NCBI GenBank assembly: GCA_003290165.1
Contig: QNQO01010696.1
Span: 1-64,000, forward strand
DNA length: 64,000 nucleotides
DNA from: Berberis thunbergii
Taxonomy: Eukaryota; Streptophyta; Magnoliopsida; Ranunculales; Berberidaceae
Direction: 5' to 3'
Within the stretch, counting starts at the first letter, position 1. Every line of letters begins with the position of its first letter. Shown here in pieces: positions 56,911 through 64,000 of the stretch. The translations under genes were made by a program, and so were the position numbers. The notes below the pieces were generated by a model. It was not told where the DNA came from. It saw only the letters and a list, made by a program, of their open reading frames with translations, and did no database searches.

Positions 56911-57500
56911 TGCTTGGGTTGAGTCGTGGACTAGGTAGCTCTCTTTAAGACGTTTCGCGGCTCTGCCCAAAATTGTGCAAGCAGTTTCGTAGCCCCGCCG
57001 TCCCCAGGATAAAACAGCCCAGAATCTTCTCTGTCTCGTTCAAAAATTGCACAATAGATGAACTGTATACAAATCACCCTCAATCTCCTTATTTGCTCGG
57101 AATCACCAATACCATTGAAAGAAATCAGCAAGAAGCAGAAACGAAAACTGATTGTAAACAAGAAAGAAGACTGTTTGCAAAAACTTTTCTAACTTCGAAT
57201 ACTCTGGAAGAACACTATGTTTCTGATTTCGAAAGAACACTCTGTTTCTTTTGTTTTTCTCTGTATATAAAACTCTAAAACTAGATGGTATTTATAGATA
57301 GAAAACGTGCAATCGAAAAACGAAATATAGACTAGGTTCATTGGCAAGATCAAATCGTGGAGAAGATATGGCGGCGGGATTTATGCCAGAAATTGCGTTT
57401 TAGACTCAGTCCTCTTCAGAAATTTATTTTTCGTTTAAATAAAAAAATGTTTTGCTCTCTAAATGACCCAACCCAACTGGACGGGGGCGGCGGCGGGCGC
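56911..57500 (-). repeat. Copia-2 5' LTR candidate
   Basis: From 56911 (TGCTTGGGTTGAG, the complement of an LTR end ...CA next to the primer-binding site) LTR-like sequence extends right. A TATAAATA on the minus strand (about 57289-57296) suits a U3 promoter. There is no partner LTR to define the other end, so 57500 is approximate. Confidence 0.45.
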
Positions 57501-58049
57501 GAGAGTCTATCTCTCCCCTCCTCATAAAAGAGTGGTACTCTCAAGGGGTCCAAAACCAAATCCTAACTATCTTCTCATATACTCTACCTCAAAGAGATAT
57601 ATAGTAGATAGGAGACTATAAAATAGAGAATGATTCAAAGATCAAAATAGAAGAAAGAGGTCCAAATTCAAAACTAGATAAACACACATTTGTCTTTATT
57701 TTTTAAAAAGCCAAATTTGCAACAAGTGAAGAGGAGAGTAAGTGAAGAGGAAAGATTTGAGTTTCACTAATAAACAGCGATAGAAGAAGTTCAGAAGTGA
57801 TGTTGCCATTTGGAGATGGATGACACTTGCTTCATTGCTGGAAGTAAAAGTAGGGACCACTACTGTGGTGAAATTTTGTCAATGATAGAGATTGAAAGAG
57901 AGATCAGACCGAGGAGGGAAATGGGGTTGCTTTTTTCGTTTTTTCTTTTGTTGAATAATTTCGTTTTTTCTTTTGTTGAATAAAGCTTTAGCCGTCAGAT
58001 TCTTTATCTGACGGCTCCAATTACTGATAAAACACTTTGTATTTATTAA
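57501..58049 (+). promoter_or_regulatory. Distal upstream region of CRK-D
   Basis: This AT-rich flank of CRK-D contains a 26-bp tandem duplication (ttcgttttttcttttgttga at 57934 and 57960) and a perfect 11-bp hairpin, agccgtcagat/atctgacggct (57990-58016). A ttgtcaa at about 57874 contains a W-box core on the minus strand, an element common upstream of defence genes. No promoter element can be proved. Confidence 0.35.
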
Positions 58050-58250
58050 GAGTAAGGCTAAATGGCGAGGAGATGAGCGAGGAAACCAGCGAGGGGAGTG
58101 AGGTGGAGGGAAGGGAACCATTCACTTTCTTCGAAACGTGTGAGTTGAATTTTTTTGCACGTATTTCAAAGAGAGTGAATGGTTCCCTCCCTCCACCTCA
58201 CTTCCCTCGCTGGTTTTCTCGCTCATTTCCTCAGACATTTAGAATTCTCC
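58050..58250. mobile_element. Fold-back Mutator-type MITE in the CRK-D promoter
   Basis: Arms gcgaggaaaccagcgagggg and cctcacttccctcgctggtt pair around the centre tgaatttttttgcacg. An exact 9-bp duplication ATTTATTAA lies at 58041-58049 and 58251-58259. The element ends 101 bp before the CRK-D start codon, so it lies within the likely core promoter or 5' UTR. Confidence 0.92.
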
Positions 58251-58351
58251 ATTTATTAATGTAAGCCTCTGAAACCATACCATTCATTTATCTTCTTCTT
58301 CATCCCTTCGTCTACTGATCAACTACTCATCCATCACTTTTCACCCTAGCC

Positions 58352-63067
<4,716 letters not shown>

Positions 63068-63595
63068 GGACGAGTGGGGTTTGGACCATATGTATGTGTA
63101 GTGCATCTGTTATCAGTCCTGTTTCCTTTCAGCTTTGGTTGTATATATGTTGTGATAGAAATGTTGAACTCCTTTAATTTTCATCACAAAAAAATAAAAA
63201 CAGGGGAACTACCAATTCTTTTGAGAGATGGTTTTTGTTTCCGATGATAAAACTTCAGAGAAAACAGTAAAAAAAAAAAAAAAAAGGGAGAGGAAAGAAA
63301 CACTATGGGTACTCTCACTCATTTTCTGTGTGGAAACTTTCACTTTCTATCTCCTTTGTGTATTATCCAACTCAAAGATCTCTCTGAGGACTATTGGGGC
63401 ATCAAATTGCAGTGTAATGCTCAATGGGCGTCTGTACCCTTGCAAATGAAGTTTGAACCACATTCCATCTGTATCATCCAACTCAACATACTAGGGATCT
63501 CTCTTTGTATTTGTATTTTAATGTTCTTTCATGAATGAAACATTTATTTATGTTTGGGAGTTAACAGCTCTATCGCAGAATTAACTGATGTTAAA
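63068..63595 (+). other. 3' UTR and downstream flank of CRK-D
   Basis: AT-rich DNA following the stop at 63067. An aataaaaa-type polyadenylation-like signal lies near 63190, and an A run at 63269-63285. The short open frames at 63228-63538 lack domains and are probably fortuitous. Confidence 0.5.
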
Positions 63596-63796
63596 GAGCA
63601 CTTCTACATGGCGAGGAAAGCAGCGAGGAAACGAGCGAGGGGAGGGAGGTGGCGGGGTGGGGACCGTCCACCTCCCTCGGGATGCATGCGCCAAAAAGGA
63701 CAGCACACATCCCGAGGGAGGTGGACAGTCCCCACCCCGCCACCTCCCTCCCCTCGCTCGTTTCCTCGCCCACTTCCTCGACATTTAGAAGTTCTG
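63596..63796. mobile_element. Fold-back Mutator-type MITE downstream of CRK-D
   Basis: The arms gagcgaggggagggaggtgg / ccacctccctcccctcgctc and gtccacctccctcgggatg / catcccgagggaggtggac form a near-perfect hairpin about 200 bp long. An exact 9-bp duplication GATGTTAAA lies at 63587-63595 and 63797-63805. The termini are GAGCACTTCTACATGG and the complement CAGAACTTCTAAATGT. No coding capacity. Confidence 0.93.
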
Positions 63797-63805
63797 GATG
63801 TTAAA

Positions 63806-64000
63806 ATAAAACAAATCCAAATACGTATTCCTTAGTCAAGGTTCCTGCAGTGTTCTTAAAAGTGTCTCTCTTATTGTCAAACTTTGGGAAAATAGGCATT
63901 TAGTAGGTATGATGGTTTGATCATCTTTTACAAAGCTTTGTTTAAACATAATAATCAATGTGTCTATGAAAAATCAGCATTGTATTGCACTTAGTCAATA
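63806..64000. other. Right edge of window
   Basis: No recognisable feature in the last 195 bases. Confidence 0.5.

Larger units (their letters stand above)
53385..57500 (-). mobile_element. Copia-2: truncated minus-strand Copia retrotransposon
   Basis: On the minus strand the order gag (56837-55812), protease and integrase (55876-54950), RT (54700-53480) and the RNase H start is preserved. It ends abruptly at about 53385 inside the RNase H region (LKRTKNLGLHYQKFPAI), without a 3' LTR. A primer-binding-site-like ttggtatcatcg (complement of about 56899-56910) marks the 5' side, with LTR-like sequence to its right from 56911. The right limit is uncertain. The family differs from Copia-1. Confidence 0.82.

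Noticed and set aside
57990..58016. Perfect 11-bp hairpin as a terminator
   Set aside because: Rho-independent terminators do not apply to plant nuclear genes; probably the edge of a small element or chance.
63554..63835. ORFs on both strands with Arg/Pro-rich products
   Set aside because: They come from the palindromic MITE at 63596-63796; the same peptides appear on both strands because the arms are complementary.

Overview
This is nuclear DNA from a flowering plant, most likely a eudicot. The evidence is AT-rich intergenic DNA, spliced genes with GT-AG introns, Copia and Athila-type Ty3/Gypsy retrotransposons, plant LINEs, and hAT, CACTA, Mutator and PIF/Harbinger elements. The genes belong to a plant-specific family, the cysteine-rich receptor-like kinases (CRKs; two DUF26 domains, one membrane span, a cytoplasmic Ser/Thr kinase). 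No species can be named from the sequence alone.

The backbone is a tandem, same-strand CRK cluster in which one copy survives. CRK-A (1-5461) enters at the left edge and is ruined by frameshifts. CRK-B (33495-36138) keeps an open ectodomain exon but has lost exons 2-4 and carries a MITE inside the catalytic exon. A relic of a CRK first intron lies at 41854-42740. CRK-C (47168-47298) is a start codon, signal peptide and about 43 codons, cut off by a PIF-type insertion. CRK-D (58352-63067) is complete: seven exons with matching phases give 670 residues.

Between CRK-A and CRK-B sits a 27-kb nest. A minus-strand Copia element (5554-32478) is interrupted in its integrase by a plus-strand Athila-like Gypsy element (9629-30439; target duplication gaacc/aaacc). 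The Gypsy element is interrupted in its RT by an internally deleted LINE (about 11166-14216) and in its integrase by a 10.3-kb CACTA element (16136-26477; exact AGC target duplication). The CACTA element shows no transposase. It carries minus-strand exons of host genes: an IQD calmodulin-binding protein, pyruvate kinase, H-type alpha-glucan phosphorylase and, less surely, plasma-membrane H+-ATPase. Four of its exons join in phase 0 from an ATG to a stop, giving a possible 221-residue chimeric protein.

The rest is more mobile DNA. There is a hAT MITE family (two copies, 8-bp TSDs). A short fold-back MITE family with 9-bp TSDs (Mutator type) has about eight copies concentrated in and around the CRKs. 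A 1.5-kb Mutator-like element (39148-40656) contains a 187-bp tandem repeat and a LINE end with a 14-bp TSD. A PIF/Harbinger element has an apparently intact DDE transposase (49719-51110) and a truncated Myb-like partner gene, fused by deletion to a second decayed Copia element (about 53385-57500). Coordinates of element edges without a target duplication are approximate.
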